Shown piece after piece: positions 48,598 through 58,689 of a stretch of DNA of 64,000 nt. Source of the stretch: Salinicola endophyticus (lineage in GTDB: Bacteria > Pseudomonadota > Gammaproteobacteria > Pseudomonadales > Halomonadaceae). Location: assembly GCF_040536835.1 (NCBI RefSeq), contig NZ_CP159578.1:1-64000 (forward strand). Reading direction: 5' to 3'. The notes under the pieces are model-generated. The model worked only from the letters and a program-made list of their open reading frames with translations, searched no databases and was not told the origin of the DNA. Each line of letters begins with the position of its first letter. Position 1 is the stretch's first letter. A program made the translations under genes and the position numbers.

Positions 48598-48798
48598 CTA
48601 GGTGCTGTCTGAAAAGTCGACGAGCGAAGGCCAGGCAAGGCAAAAATCGGAGAAAACGCGGAGTTTACGGGGTGTAAATGAGCATTTTACTCTCTCCGCT
48701 CGCCCTCCGGGCCGTCCTTCGGACGTTCTGAACGTTGTTCAGTGAGCCGATTTTTAACGCTGCATGGGCGAGCGCAGTACTTTTCAGACGGTGCCTAG
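48598..48798. mobile_element. MITE-like element with imperfect terminal inverted repeats
   Basis: CTAGGTGCTGTCTGAAAAGT (48598-48617) and ACTTTTCAGACGGTGCCTAG (48779-48798) form terminal inverted repeats matching at 17 of 20 positions. CTAG at each outer end could be a target duplication or part of the repeat. Inside are paired subterminal motifs (AAAAATCGG near 48642 and CCGATTTTT near 48747) and smaller stems such as CTGAACGTTGTTCAG. No transposase is encoded; the ~200 bp size fits a non-autonomous element. Elements of this style recur in Halomonadaceae genomes in my recollection, but only one copy lies in this window. Confidence 0.65.
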
Positions 48799-48980
48799 GG
48801 TTGATCGATCGTCGAGGGCGGGGGAAGGAACGGGACGGGGGCAGCCATAGGAACACGAAAGCCATCAGAGTCGCAAAGCGCAGGCATCTTGGAGCCGGGC
48901 ACCCGAGCCAGAAAGAGCGATCACCTCTCGGCTGCCGCCCCCACGAGGGGGCAGCAACCACTGCTATGAAACGCCGGCAA
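48799..48980. other. Intergenic remainder between the MITE-like element and parS site 2
   Basis: No gene is supported here; open frames on both strands lack family character. A G/C-rich imperfect hairpin (about 48931-48957, CCCCC/GGGGG core with ACGA loop) may end transcription of the leftward AsmA-family gene. Confidence 0.4.
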
Positions 48981-48996
48981 TGTTCCACGTGAAACA
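48981..48996. other. parS: parS site 2
   Basis: TGTTCCACGTGAAACA, one base from the perfect palindrome and the mirror of site 1's variant. It lies 8 bp beyond the 3' end of the AsmA-family gene. Confidence 0.9.
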
Positions 48997-49004
48997 ATCG
49001 GGTA

Positions 49005-51065
49005 TCACGGCCGGGTCTGAATCTGGCTCAGAAAGTCATTGCACGGTGTGGTCTCTCCGGCGCTCGGCGAGACCAGGGCCAGCAGCGCAGCGGCAGGCGC
49101 GGCGACGGTGCCGAGGAAGGCGCCCACAGCGCCGCGTGCCAGCAGCGAGCTGGCATCCACCCCCGGCGAGGGGTTGGCGAAAGTGCCGTGGACATAGAGC
49201 GGCGAGCGTAGGGTGAATACCCGAGCGCCCTTGCTCTCCGGGACGATGTTGAGATCGAGCCTTTCGTTGGCGAAGTTGATACTGCCGTCGATCTTGATCA
49301 GCGCGTTCTCGGTGTCGATGACGAAGAAGCGCGGACGTGCCAGGCCATCGTCGACTTTCAGGCTGGTGGCGGCGCAGTTGATACGTACCTGCTCGTCCCC
49401 GAACAGCTTGCCCACCAGGTAGTTGCCCACGTTGAGCCCGGCCAGCTCCATCAGATTGCGGCTGATGAGACCATCGCTGACGATCATGCCGAGATCACCG
49501 TTGCTGCTACCCAGGAGAGCGGCAATCGAGTTGCCGTGTCCACTGAGCGAGGCGTCTCCATTGAGCTCGCCACGGCTGTTCTGCATCAACTCGACCTCGG
49601 GGAACAGGCGACTGAGCAACAGGCGCCTAATGTGCAGGTCGACTCTCGCCTGAAGCGGTGTCTGACTGCCATCCAGACGCAGCGTGGTGTTGAGGTTGCC
49701 GCCGGCGACGCCGAAGCGCAGTGGGTCGAGCAGGACCTCACCATTGTTGAGCCGGACGTGGGTATACAGGTCTTCCAGCGGCAACGAGTCGCCATGCTCG
49801 ATACGCTGGGCAGTGAACTTGACGTCGGCATCCATGGCGCGCCACTGCTCGGTCTGGAACTCCGCCACCGGTAGCACTTTGTCCGTTGGCTGCTGCGGCG
49901 CTTCCTGCTGGGTTTCGCCATCATCACCACTGCTATCGGCACCGATCAATGGCGCCAGATCGGCGAAACGCAGCTGGCGCGAGACGACCTCGCCGGTGAG
50001 GGATGGGCGGGGTTCACCCAGGGTATAGGTCAGATCGCCATGGATGTCGCTGTCGCCAACCTGACCGTCGAATTTCCGGTAGCGAAAGGTCAGCGCATCT
50101 CGCGTCGCAAGGTCGGCGCTCAGATGGCCTCGCGTCGAGTACGGCGGCGTATCCGGCAGCGTGACGCCGATCACCCGGTAGAGGTCACCCAGATTTTGGC
50201 CAGCGAAGGTGAGATCGAGATCGATCCTTTTGGGCGCCAGCGGATCGGTCAGCGTGCCGGCGACGCTCACGCGTGTCTGGCCTGCAGTGACATCGGCCTG
50301 CAACGGATAGGGTGCACCCGCTTGGCGCAGCGCTGTCAGACTGCCCAGTTTGCCTTCGCCACGGATTTGCTGGCCCTTATAGGTGCCGCTGGCCTGCCAG
50401 CCGAAGGCGTAGTCGGCGACTTTTCGATCAGTGCCGCTGCCCGTCAAAGGCGCTTCTCCGCTCAGCTCGTTGAAGGCGATGGGCTGGCCCAGCAGACTCA
50501 GGGTGGCGTCGACGTCGGCATCCAGCGGCTGGTCACGATAGTGGACGGTGATGGGGTCGAAGGTGATATCGCCAATATCCACGGTCCAGCCAGGCTGGGT
50601 GTCGGTCGTATCGGGATCATCGGATGTATCGCCGAGATTGAAGGTCCAGTTGTTGTTGCCATCCTGACGCTTGACCAGGGTGGCTTCACCGCCGCTGAGC
50701 GCTATACGCGGGATCGCCACGCGGCGCTCGAGCAGCGACAGTGGCGCCAGCGTCAGGTCCAGCGCACGCAGTCTGACGAGATCGGCATCGGTGATGGCGT
50801 CGGGGCTACCGACGCGAATCCGCTCGGCGTGCAGATGCGGCCAGGGCACCCAGCTGCGCCAGCCGTCGATATCCTTGGGTCTCTCCCAGGAGAGATCGAG
50901 ATCGCCCTCGATGGCGAAAGGCCGGTGAATGGCCGCAGAGACCCGCTGATTGAGCGTGGGTTTGAGACGATTCCAGTCGAATGTCAGCACCACGATGACC
51001 AGTGCGATAATCGCTACCAGCACGAAGGCCAGTAATGAAAGGCCTATCTTCTTCCCCGATGTCAT
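49005..51065 (-). CDS. AsmA-family protein
   Basis: The 686-residue protein has an N-terminal membrane anchor (LSLLAFVLVAIIALVIVVLTF, residues 8-28) and a long, mostly beta periplasmic part. The AsmA pattern FDWNRLKPTLNQRVSAAIHRPFAI follows the anchor, and SAAIHRPFAIEGDLDL is typical. The C-terminal DUF/AsmA-like region includes SLSGHGNSIAALLGSSNGDLGM and GSINFANERLDLNIVPESKG. Such proteins are thought to act in lipid transport or outer-membrane homeostasis. The ATG at 51065 is preferred to an upstream TTG/ATG frame at 51149 that would precede the anchor with polar sequence. Confidence 0.85.
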   Translation of the reverse strand: MTSGKKIGLSLLAFVLVAIIALVIVVLTFDWNRLKPTLNQRVSAAIHRPFAIEGDLDLSWERPKDIDGWRSWVPWPHLHAERIRVGSPDAITDADLVRLRALDLTLAPLSLLERRVAIPRIALSGGEATLVKRQDGNNNWTFNLGDTSDDPDTTDTQPGWTVDIGDITFDPITVHYRDQPLDADVDATLSLLGQPIAFNELSGEAPLTGSGTDRKVADYAFGWQASGTYKGQQIRGEGKLGSLTALRQAGAPYPLQADVTAGQTRVSVAGTLTDPLAPKRIDLDLTFAGQNLGDLYRVIGVTLPDTPPYSTRGHLSADLATRDALTFRYRKFDGQVGDSDIHGDLTYTLGEPRPSLTGEVVSRQLRFADLAPLIGADSSGDDGETQQEAPQQPTDKVLPVAEFQTEQWRAMDADVKFTAQRIEHGDSLPLEDLYTHVRLNNGEVLLDPLRFGVAGGNLNTTLRLDGSQTPLQARVDLHIRRLLLSRLFPEVELMQNSRGELNGDASLSGHGNSIAALLGSSNGDLGMIVSDGLISRNLMELAGLNVGNYLVGKLFGDEQVRINCAATSLKVDDGLARPRFFVIDTENALIKIDGSINFANERLDLNIVPESKGARVFTLRSPLYVHGTFANPSPGVDASSLLARGAVGAFLGTVAAPAAALLALVSPSAGETTPCNDFLSQIQTRP

Positions 51066-51166
51066 GACCCTGTCCCATCCCTTGGGCGTATTGCACCAAG
51101 AATAGCCGAGTCTCCACGCGCCGTTTGTGACGTAACGTTGCCATGACACACCAGGCCAGATCGATA

Positions 51167-51182
51167 TGTTTCACGTGAAACA
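51167..51182. other. parS: parS site 3 (perfect palindrome)
   Basis: TGTTTCACGTGAAACA matches the consensus parS palindrome at all 16 bases. It lies in the intergenic region between the AsmA-family gene and gmhB. Confidence 0.95.
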
Positions 51183-51290
51183 TGCCGGTCTCAGGGCTCA
51201 CTCAGGGTTCAGCGGAGAGCATTGGCGGCTACCGGCGCAGCCATTGGAGGTGGCGGTCGACTACCCCGAGAAGGGGATAGCGAACTCGGC

Positions 51291-51839
51291 TCAGGTCGCT
51301 GCCAACAGGCGTTCAACGAAATCTGCGAGATCGTCGCAGTGCCAGGTCTCCGGATGCTCGCGGGCGACGTCGCGGGCGTAGCGTTCGCCCTTGCCTGTGC
51401 TGACCAGTGCGGTCTGCGCGCCGGCTGCGATGCCTGCCTCGATATCACGCAGGCTATCGCCCACCATCCAGCTACCTGTCAGCGTCGGTAGCCCCAGCGC
51501 CTGCTGGATCTGAAGCAGCAGACCTGGCTTGGGTTTGCGGCAGTCGCACTCATCCTGCGGCAGATGGGGGCAGTAAGCGATATACACGATCTCGCCACCG
51601 GCCTGATGCACCAGCGCGCGCAGCCGTGAGTGAATGGCATCTAGAGTGTTGCGATCGTAGTAGCCGCGGCCGATACCCGACTGGTTGGTGGCGATGGCCA
51701 CTTGCCAGCCTGCCTGCGTAAGCGTAGCGATAGCTTCCATAGCGCTAGGGTAGGGGTGCCACTCGTCGAGTGACTTGATATAGGCGTCGGAATCTTCGTT
51801 GATGACGCCATCACGGTCGAGGATGACCAGTTTCTGCAT
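51291..51839 (-). CDS. gmhB: D-glycero-beta-D-manno-heptose-1,7-bisphosphate 7-phosphatase GmhB
   Basis: The 182-residue HAD phosphatase acts in ADP-heptose synthesis for LPS core. VILDRDGVINEDSDAYI is motif I, TNQSGIGRGYY is motif II, CPHLPQDECDCRKPKPG supplies the structural zinc cysteines, and MVGDSLRDIEAGIAAG is motif IV. The ATG at 51839 follows AGGCCTTCT; the frame starts at 51872. gmhB next to glyS is the arrangement found near Pseudomonas origins. HldD, encoded at 55272, acts later in the same pathway. Confidence 0.93.
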   Translation of the reverse strand: MQKLVILDRDGVINEDSDAYIKSLDEWHPYPSAMEAIATLTQAGWQVAIATNQSGIGRGYYDRNTLDAIHSRLRALVHQAGGEIVYIAYCPHLPQDECDCRKPKPGLLLQIQQALGLPTLTGSWMVGDSLRDIEAGIAAGAQTALVSTGKGERYARDVAREHPETWHCDDLADFVERLLAAT

Positions 51840-51913
51840 AGAAGGCCTGGTTGGGGGAGCATGTCGATGCATTATCGCGCTGCCGCGCCGTTGGCGCCAA
51901 CTCGGTCCTGCGA

Positions 51914-51929
51914 TGTTTCACGTGGAACA
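51914..51929. other. parS: parS site 4
   Basis: TGTTTCACGTGGAACA, identical to site 1, lies 75 bp upstream of gmhB in the gmhB-glyS gap. Confidence 0.9.
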
Positions 51930-52050
51930 ATCTGGCTTGTGCGGTGTGCTGTACTTGGGCAGTGAGGCGATGAGAAGGCGAGAGGAGCGGAAGGGCCGTG
52001 CGGAGGATGGAGGCTAGCAGTAAAGCCGAGGCAATATCGGGAGAGAATAG

Positions 52051-52075
52051 GCCCGCCCGGATGTCTCGGGCGGGC
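52051..52075 (-). terminator. Hairpin terminator downstream of glyS
   Basis: GCCCGCCCG (52051-52059) pairs with CGGGCGGGC (52067-52075), a 9 bp stem with a 7 nt loop, placed 18 bp past the glyS stop on the minus strand with parS site 5 between them. Pyrimidine-rich CTATTCTCTC follows. Confidence 0.65.
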
Positions 52076-52077
52076 AA

Positions 52078-52093
52078 TGTTTCACGTGAAACG
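52078..52093. other. parS: parS site 5, abutting the glyS stop codon
   Basis: TGTTTCACGTGAAACG matches the palindrome at 15 of 16 bases (last base G). It ends at 52093, and the glyS TAA begins at 52094, so the site is transcribed as the 3' untranslated region of glyS. Confidence 0.88.
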
Positions 52094-54162
52094 TTACTGC
52101 TGCAGCTCGGAGATGTCCGCCACGGCGAGGAACAGCCCTTGCAGGCTGGCCAGGAGTGCCAGCCGGTTGGTGCGCACGGCGTCGTCATCGACAGCCACCA
52201 TGACCTCGTCGAAGAAGCGATCCACCGGCGCGCGCAGCGTGGCCAGAATATCCAGCGCCTGGGCGTAGTCGGCCTGGCGGAACAGCGGCTCCACCTGGTC
52301 GCGGCAGTCGGTGACGGCTCGCGCCAGGGCGATCTCCGCCTCTTCGATCAACAACGAAGCGTCGACTTCGGCGCCGGTGTCGTACTGCTGCTTGGCCAGG
52401 ATGTTGGCCACGCGCTTATTGGCGGCCGCCAGGGCGGCGGCTTCCTCGCGCTGCTCGAAGCGATGCACCGCGCGCAGGCGACGGGCGAAGTCGAGCGGGC
52501 GCGTCACCGGGCGTGCGCGTACGGCAAGGTAGACGTCCACGGGCAGACCCTCGTCCTGAGTCCAGGCGCGGAAGCGATCGAGCATGTAGGTGAGGACGTC
52601 ATCTACCAGGCCGTCCGCCTTGGGCAGGTCGCGGTGCTGGGAGGCGGCGAGTTCGAGCAGCTCACGCAGATCCAGATCCAGTTCACCCTTGATCAGGATG
52701 TTGAGCACCCCGATGGTGGCGCGGCGCAGGGCGAAGGGATCTTTCGCCCCCGTGGGGCGCTGGCCGATACCGAAAATGCCGGTGAGGGTGTCCAGACGAT
52801 CGGCCAGGGCGATCGCCATGCCGGTCGGCGTACGCGGGATCTCATCGCCGGCGAAGCGCGGCAGATACTGCTCGTGCAGGGCGTCGGCGACCGCATCGGG
52901 TTCGCCGTCGTGACGCGCGTAGTAGGTGCCCATGATGCCCTGAAGCTCGGGGAACTCGAGCACCATCTCGGTCACCAGGTCGCACTTGGCCAACTGTGCC
53001 GCGCGCGCCGCGGCGCTGCTGTCGCCACCGATCTTCTCGGCGATGAAGCGCGCCACCACCTCGCTGCGTGCCGCCTTGTCGGCCAGGCTGCCGAGCTCGC
53101 GCTGGAACACCACGTTGCCCAGTGAGGCCTGACGCGAGGCCAGCGTCTGCTTGCGATCGGTCTCGAAGAAGAAGACGGCATCGGCCAGGCGCGGGCGAAT
53201 CACCTTCTCGTTGCCGTAGATCACCTGCTGCGGATCTTCGCTCTCGATATTGGCCACGGTGATGAACTGCGGCATGAGCTTGCCGTTGTCATCGAGCAGG
53301 TGGAAGTACTTCTGATTGGCCTTCATCGAGGAGATCAGGCACTCCGCGGGGACCTCGAGGAAGCGTTCGTCGAAGCTGCCGGTCAGCGCTACCGGCCACT
53401 CTACCAGGCCGTTGACCTCTTCGAGCAGGGCGTCATCGATGACCGCCTGCCCGTCGTGGACCTCGGCCTCCGCCAGCACCTGCTCGCGGATGCGCGCGCG
53501 CCGGCGGTCCATGTCGACCAGCACATAGGCGTTCTCCAGCGCCGCCTGGTAGTCGTCGGCGTGGGCCAGTTCGAACGCCTCGGGGGCATGAAAGCGGTGG
53601 CCGCGGGTGGTGCGTCCGGCGTGCAGACCCAGCACCTCGGCATCGATGACGCGATCGCCGTAGAGCAGCACCAGCCAGTGCACCGGGCGCGAGAATTCGA
53701 TGCGCGAGGCGCCCCAGCGCATGTTCTTGGGCACCGGCAGGGCGTTGACCGCGTTGGCGACGATGGCTGGGAGCAGGGCGTCGATGGACTCTCCCTGCTG
53801 CTGCTCGCGGTAGCCGAGCCAGGTGCCCTTGTCGGTCTCCAGGTGGATCAGGTCGTCGACGCTCACACCGCAGGAGCGGGCAAAGCCCTCGGCCGCCTTG
53901 GTCGGCTGGCCATCCTTGAAGGCGGCGGCGAGGGCCGGGCCGCGCTTCTCGACCTCACGATCGGGTTGCTTGTCGGCGAGCGCTTCGACGCGCACGGCGA
54001 GGCGGCGTGGAGAGGCCAGGGCGGTGGCGCTGGCCATGGGGACTTCGGCCTCGGCGAGCCCTTTGGTCACGCCGTCACGCAGGGCCTGTGCGAGATCGCG
54101 CAGGGCTCCGGGTGGCAGCTCCTCGACGCCCAGTTCGATCAGTAGGGTGTTGGCTGCCATGC

Positions 54163-54166
<4 letters not shown>
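52094..54166 (-). CDS. glyS: Glycyl-tRNA synthetase beta subunit
   Basis: The 690-residue subunit of the bacterial alpha2beta2 glycyl-tRNA synthetase is complete. It begins with [22 protein letters not shown] and contains [36 protein letters not shown] and [16 protein letters not shown], all diagnostic for GlyS. The C-terminal anticodon-binding region includes [18 protein letters not shown]. The start at 54166 overlaps the glyQ stop (ATGA) and follows AGGGAGACGC; six bases downstream is a second ATG. Length equals E. coli within one residue. Confidence 0.97.
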
Positions 54167-55125
<959 letters not shown>

Positions 55126-55271
55126 TGACTGCGTACCGTTGCCCATGAATTCGTAAGCCGCCAAGTATACAATTAGCGCTCAATCGGTTATAGGCACTGG
55201 CAGCAATCGGCCGCGGGCGACGTCCTCGGACTGCTGTCGGCATGGCCGAGTCGAGACAGGAGGATAGCGAC

Positions 55272-56243
55272 ATGATCGTAGTCACCGGCGGGGCCGGCTT
55301 CATCGGGGCCAATCTGGTCAAGGCACTCAACGCGCGCGGCCGCCAGGACGTGATGGTGGTCGATGACCTCAGCGACGGCACCAAGTTCGTCAACCTGGCC
55401 GACTGCACGCTGGGCGACTATCTCGACAAGGATGACTTCCTGGCTCGGGTTCAGGCCGAACTGCGCGGCGAGATCGGCGGCCTGCCGCCGATCGAGGCGA
55501 TCTTTCATGAGGGCGCCTGCTCGGATACCACCGAGTGGGACGGGCGCTTCATGCTCGAGAACAACTTCGAGTACTCCAAGACGCTGCTGCGCTACTGTCA
55601 GGCCAAGCGCATCCCGTTTCTGTATGCCTCCTCGGCGGCGACCTACGGCGGCAGCGAGGTGTTCGTCGAGGCGCCCGAGCACGAGAAGCCGCTCAACGTC
55701 TACGGCTACTCCAAGTTGCTGTTCGACCAGTACGTGCGTGCGCGCTGGGACAGCTTCGAGACCCAGGTGGTGGGCTTTCGCTACTTCAACGTCTACGGCC
55801 CGCGCGAGCAGCACAAGGGCAAGATGGCGAGTGTCGCCTTTCACCATCACAACCAGGTCCAGCGCGGCGAGAATCCGAAGCTCTTCGGCGCCTGGGACGG
55901 CTTCGAGGCCGGCATGCAGAGCCGCGACTTCGTCTATGTGGGAGATGTGGTCGACGTCAATCTGTGGTTCCTCGACAATCCGGAGGTCTCCGGCATCTTC
56001 AATCTGGGCACCGGGCGCGCCGAGCCGTTCAAGGCGATCGCCGAGACGGTGATCGACTTCCATGCGCACCATGGCGGGGCACAGGGCGAGATCGAGTACA
56101 TCGACTTCCCCGATGAGCTCAAGGGGCGCTATCAGAGCTACACCCGGGCCGACATCGGGCGCCTGCGCGAGGCGGGTTATCGCGGCGATTTCAAGACCGT
56201 GCGCGAGGGTGTCTCCGCCTATCTGGAATGGCTGAATGGCTGA
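55272..56243 (+). CDS. hldD: ADP-L-glycero-D-manno-heptose-6-epimerase HldD
   Basis: The 323-residue NADP-dependent SDR enzyme makes ADP-L,D-heptose for LPS core. [18 protein letters not shown] is the nucleotide-binding motif at residues 3-20. [22 protein letters not shown] is HldD-specific, ASSAATYGG and the YGYSK catalytic motif follow, and [19 protein letters not shown] is also characteristic. The start follows AGGAGGATAGCGAC. It overlaps waaF by 8 bp and is divergent from glyQ. Confidence 0.96.
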   Translation: MIVVTGGAGFIGANLVKALNARGRQDVMVVDDLSDGTKFVNLADCTLGDYLDKDDFLARVQAELRGEIGGLPPIEAIFHEGACSDTTEWDGRFMLENNFEYSKTLLRYCQAKRIPFLYASSAATYGGSEVFVEAPEHEKPLNVYGYSKLLFDQYVRARWDSFETQVVGFRYFNVYGPREQHKGKMASVAFHHHNQVQRGENPKLFGAWDGFEAGMQSRDFVYVGDVVDVNLWFLDNPEVSGIFNLGTGRAEPFKAIAETVIDFHAHHGGAQGEIEYIDFPDELKGRYQSYTRADIGRLREAGYRGDFKTVREGVSAYLEWLNG

Positions 56244-57252
56244 GACGGCGAGCCGCACGCCGCGGATTTTGGTTGTCGGCCCCTCCTGGGTCGGCGACAT
56301 GGTCATGGCGCAGAGCCTGTTCATCACCCTCAAGCAGCGCCATCCCGGCGCCATGCTGGGGGTGGTGGCGCCGGGGTGGTCGCTGCCGATTCTCGAGCGC
56401 ATGCCGGAGGTCGACGAGGCCATTGCCCTCGATGTGAAGCATGGTGAATTCGGCTGGGGCACCCGGCGCGAACTCGCGCGCCGCCTCAAGGGCCGCTTCG
56501 ACCACGCCATCGTGCTGCCGCGCTCGCTGAAGTCGGCGCTGGTCCCGTTTCTCGCACGTATCCCCAAGCGCACCGGCTTCACCGGTGAGCAGCGCTATGG
56601 GCTGCTCAACGATCGTCGCCGGCTCGACAAGAGCGTGCTCGATCAGACCGTCAAGCGCTTCGTAGCACTCGGCCTCGATGCGCAGACGGCGGCGCGCGGC
56701 GACTTTCCCCTGCCGCATCCGCGACTGCGTGTCGATGCCGAACGCCAGGCGAGCCTGCGCGAGACGCTGGCCCTCGGCGCGCGCCCGGCCATCGGCATGA
56801 TGCCGGGAGCCGAGTACGGGCCGGCCAAGCAGTGGCCGCTGGCCTATTTCCGTGAGCTGGCCCAGACGCTGATCAGCCAGGGCTATACGGTGTGGATACT
56901 CGGTGGGCCCAAGGACGTCGAGGCCGGAGAGACGATCGTCGACGGGCTCGAACACGCTCGTAACCTGTGCGGCAAGACCCGTCTCGCCGATGCGGTGGAC
57001 CTGCTAGCGGCCTGCGAGCAGGTGGTCACCAACGACTCCGGGCTGATGCATGTCGCCGCCGCGGTCGGCACGCGTATCCAGGCGCTCTACGGCTCTTCTT
57101 CGCCGGCCTATACGCCGCCGCTGAGCGATGATGCCCAGATCCACTATCTGGCGCTCTCCTGTTCGCCCTGCTTTCAGCGCACCTGCCCGCTGGGCCACCA
57201 CGACTGCCTGCGCCAGCTGACGCCGTCACTGGTGCTTCGGGCAATGAAATGA
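56236..57252 (+). CDS. waaF: ADP-heptose:LPS heptosyltransferase II
   Basis: The 338-residue GT9 enzyme adds the second heptose to inner-core [22 protein letters not shown] is the N-terminal motif, and [19 protein letters not shown] is the heptosyltransferase II signature near residue 193. [27 protein letters not shown] is the donor-binding region, and [18 protein letters not shown] follows. Its ATG lies inside the end of hldD. waaC for the first heptose is not in the window. Confidence 0.94.
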   Translation: MAETASRTPRILVVGPSWVGDMVMAQSLFITLKQRHPGAMLGVVAPGWSLPILERMPEVDEAIALDVKHGEFGWGTRRELARRLKGRFDHAIVLPRSLKSALVPFLARIPKRTGFTGEQRYGLLNDRRRLDKSVLDQTVKRFVALGLDAQTAARGDFPLPHPRLRVDAERQASLRETLALGARPAIGMMPGAEYGPAKQWPLAYFRELAQTLISQGYTVWILGGPKDVEAGETIVDGLEHARNLCGKTRLADAVDLLAACEQVVTNDSGLMHVAAAVGTRIQALYGSSSPAYTPPLSDDAQIHYLALSCSPCFQRTCPLGHHDCLRQLTPSLVLRAMK

Positions 57253-57296
57253 CCCCCCGAGTCGCCACCGACGACGGCTTCCAGGAGTGATGATCC

Positions 57297-58445
57297 ATGT
57301 CTCAGCGCGTGCTGCTGGTGTTACGCAAGCTCAAGATCGGCGGCATCGAGCGCGCCACCCTGGATCTAGCCAGTGTGCTGGTGCGCGAGGGGCACGAGGT
57401 GCATGTGCTCGTGCTCAAGGGCGGCCATGAGCTGGAGCCGGCACCCGGTGTCGTGGTGCACCGGGTCGACTTCGACAAGGACTTCCGCAGAACCGGGATC
57501 GGTCTGCTCTACGACCTGCTCACCCGGGCACTGCTCAAGCCGATGCTGCCGGGGTCGGGTTTCCTCTGGCGTGGCTGGTATGGCGGGCGCTATCTGGCGC
57601 GTTTCGTGCGACGTCTGGAGCGTGAATGTGGCCGCCTGGACCTGATCGTGATTCGGGGCCAGGGGGCCTTCGAGACCGCTTGGTCGTGGCGCGACCCGCG
57701 GCTATGGCAGGTCACCGAGTCGTGGCCGGGGGAGCACCGTGGCTGGCTGAGAGGGCGCTATCTGGCGTGCCTCTATCAAGGCAAGCGGGTGATCAGCGTC
57801 AGCGACTTCGTGGCCCGGCAGCTCGAGGTCCTGTGGCAGCGCCATGGCATCACGCCAGCGCACAGCGTGACCATCCCCAACCTGTGCGATATCGAGGGCA
57901 TACGGCGTCAGGCCGAGGCGCCGATCGAGCTGCCATCGCGACCCTTCATCGTACACGTATCTAGGCTCTCCCGGGTCAAGCGGCAGGATTGGCTGATCCG
58001 AGCCTATCGTGAAGCGCAGATCGAAGAGGATCTGGTCATCGTCGGTGACGGCCCCAAGCGGCCAGAGCTCGAGGCGCTCGTCGACGAGTTGGGGCTGCGC
58101 CGGCGCGTTCACTTCGTGGGCAGCCAGACCAACCCCTATCCGTGGATGAAGCACGCTCGGTTGTTCGCCCTGAGTTCGCACAGCGAAGCCTTCGGTATCG
58201 TGCTGGCGGAGAGCCTGATCTGTGGCACACCCTGTGCGGCGATCGGCTGCCCCGGTGGCGTGCGCAACGTGCTCGTGCACGATCAGGCACGTCTAATAGC
58301 CGATGACAGTATCGCTAGCCTGGCGCAGAAGATTCGCGAAGGCTTGAACGAGCCGCCGGACCTCGCGAGCGACCCGGAGCTGGTCGAGCGCTTTCGTGAT
58401 ACCCGCATCATGCAGCAGTTTCTGGCCCTGTCCACCACCTCCTGA
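57297..58445 (+). CDS. Glycosyltransferase family 4 protein
   Basis: The 382-residue GT-B enzyme shows LRKLKIGGIERATLDLAS at the N-terminus, PFIVHVSRLSRVKRQDWLIRAY at the start of the donor domain, and the EX7E-type ALSSHSEAFGIVLAESLICGTP near residue 297. Position 44 bp after waaF suggests addition of a further core or O-unit sugar; the acceptor and sugar are unknown. It ends in a strong terminator at 58528. Confidence 0.85.
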   Translation: MSQRVLLVLRKLKIGGIERATLDLASVLVREGHEVHVLVLKGGHELEPAPGVVVHRVDFDKDFRRTGIGLLYDLLTRALLKPMLPGSGFLWRGWYGGRYLARFVRRLERECGRLDLIVIRGQGAFETAWSWRDPRLWQVTESWPGEHRGWLRGRYLACLYQGKRVISVSDFVARQLEVLWQRHGITPAHSVTIPNLCDIEGIRRQAEAPIELPSRPFIVHVSRLSRVKRQDWLIRAYREAQIEEDLVIVGDGPKRPELEALVDELGLRRRVHFVGSQTNPYPWMKHARLFALSSHSEAFGIVLAESLICGTPCAAIGCPGGVRNVLVHDQARLIADDSIASLAQKIREGLNEPPDLASDPELVERFRDTRIMQQFLALSTTS

Positions 58446-58527
58446 TACTGCGCGCGAATGGCGCTCAACATAATCCGCGATAGTGCCTGGACGACGCTTG
58501 TCCGACTGCTATCCTAAGGGAAATTGA

Positions 58528-58557
58528 ATAGCACCCTAATAAGGGTGCTATATTTTT
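58528..58557 (+). terminator. Intrinsic terminator after the glycosyltransferase gene
   Basis: ATAGCACCCT (58528-58537) pairs with AGGGTGCTAT (58542-58551), a perfect 10 bp stem with an AATA loop, followed by A and five T. It ends the hldD-waaF-glycosyltransferase unit. Confidence 0.93.
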
Positions 58558-58689
58558 GCCGAGCCGCGTTTCATGCGCTTGCTGGCAACTCCCCGAAGAA
58601 TCGAGTCGATCATGTCCCGTCACGCCTGCCCCTCGCTGCCGACAACGGCGCCCGAGCACTCTCGCCATAGGCGGGAGCGAGAGGATGGT

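Noticed and set aside
48665..48997. 110-codon frame across the MITE-like element
   Set aside because: It covers the inverted repeats and parS site 2 and has no protein-like conservation; the element is better explained as non-coding.
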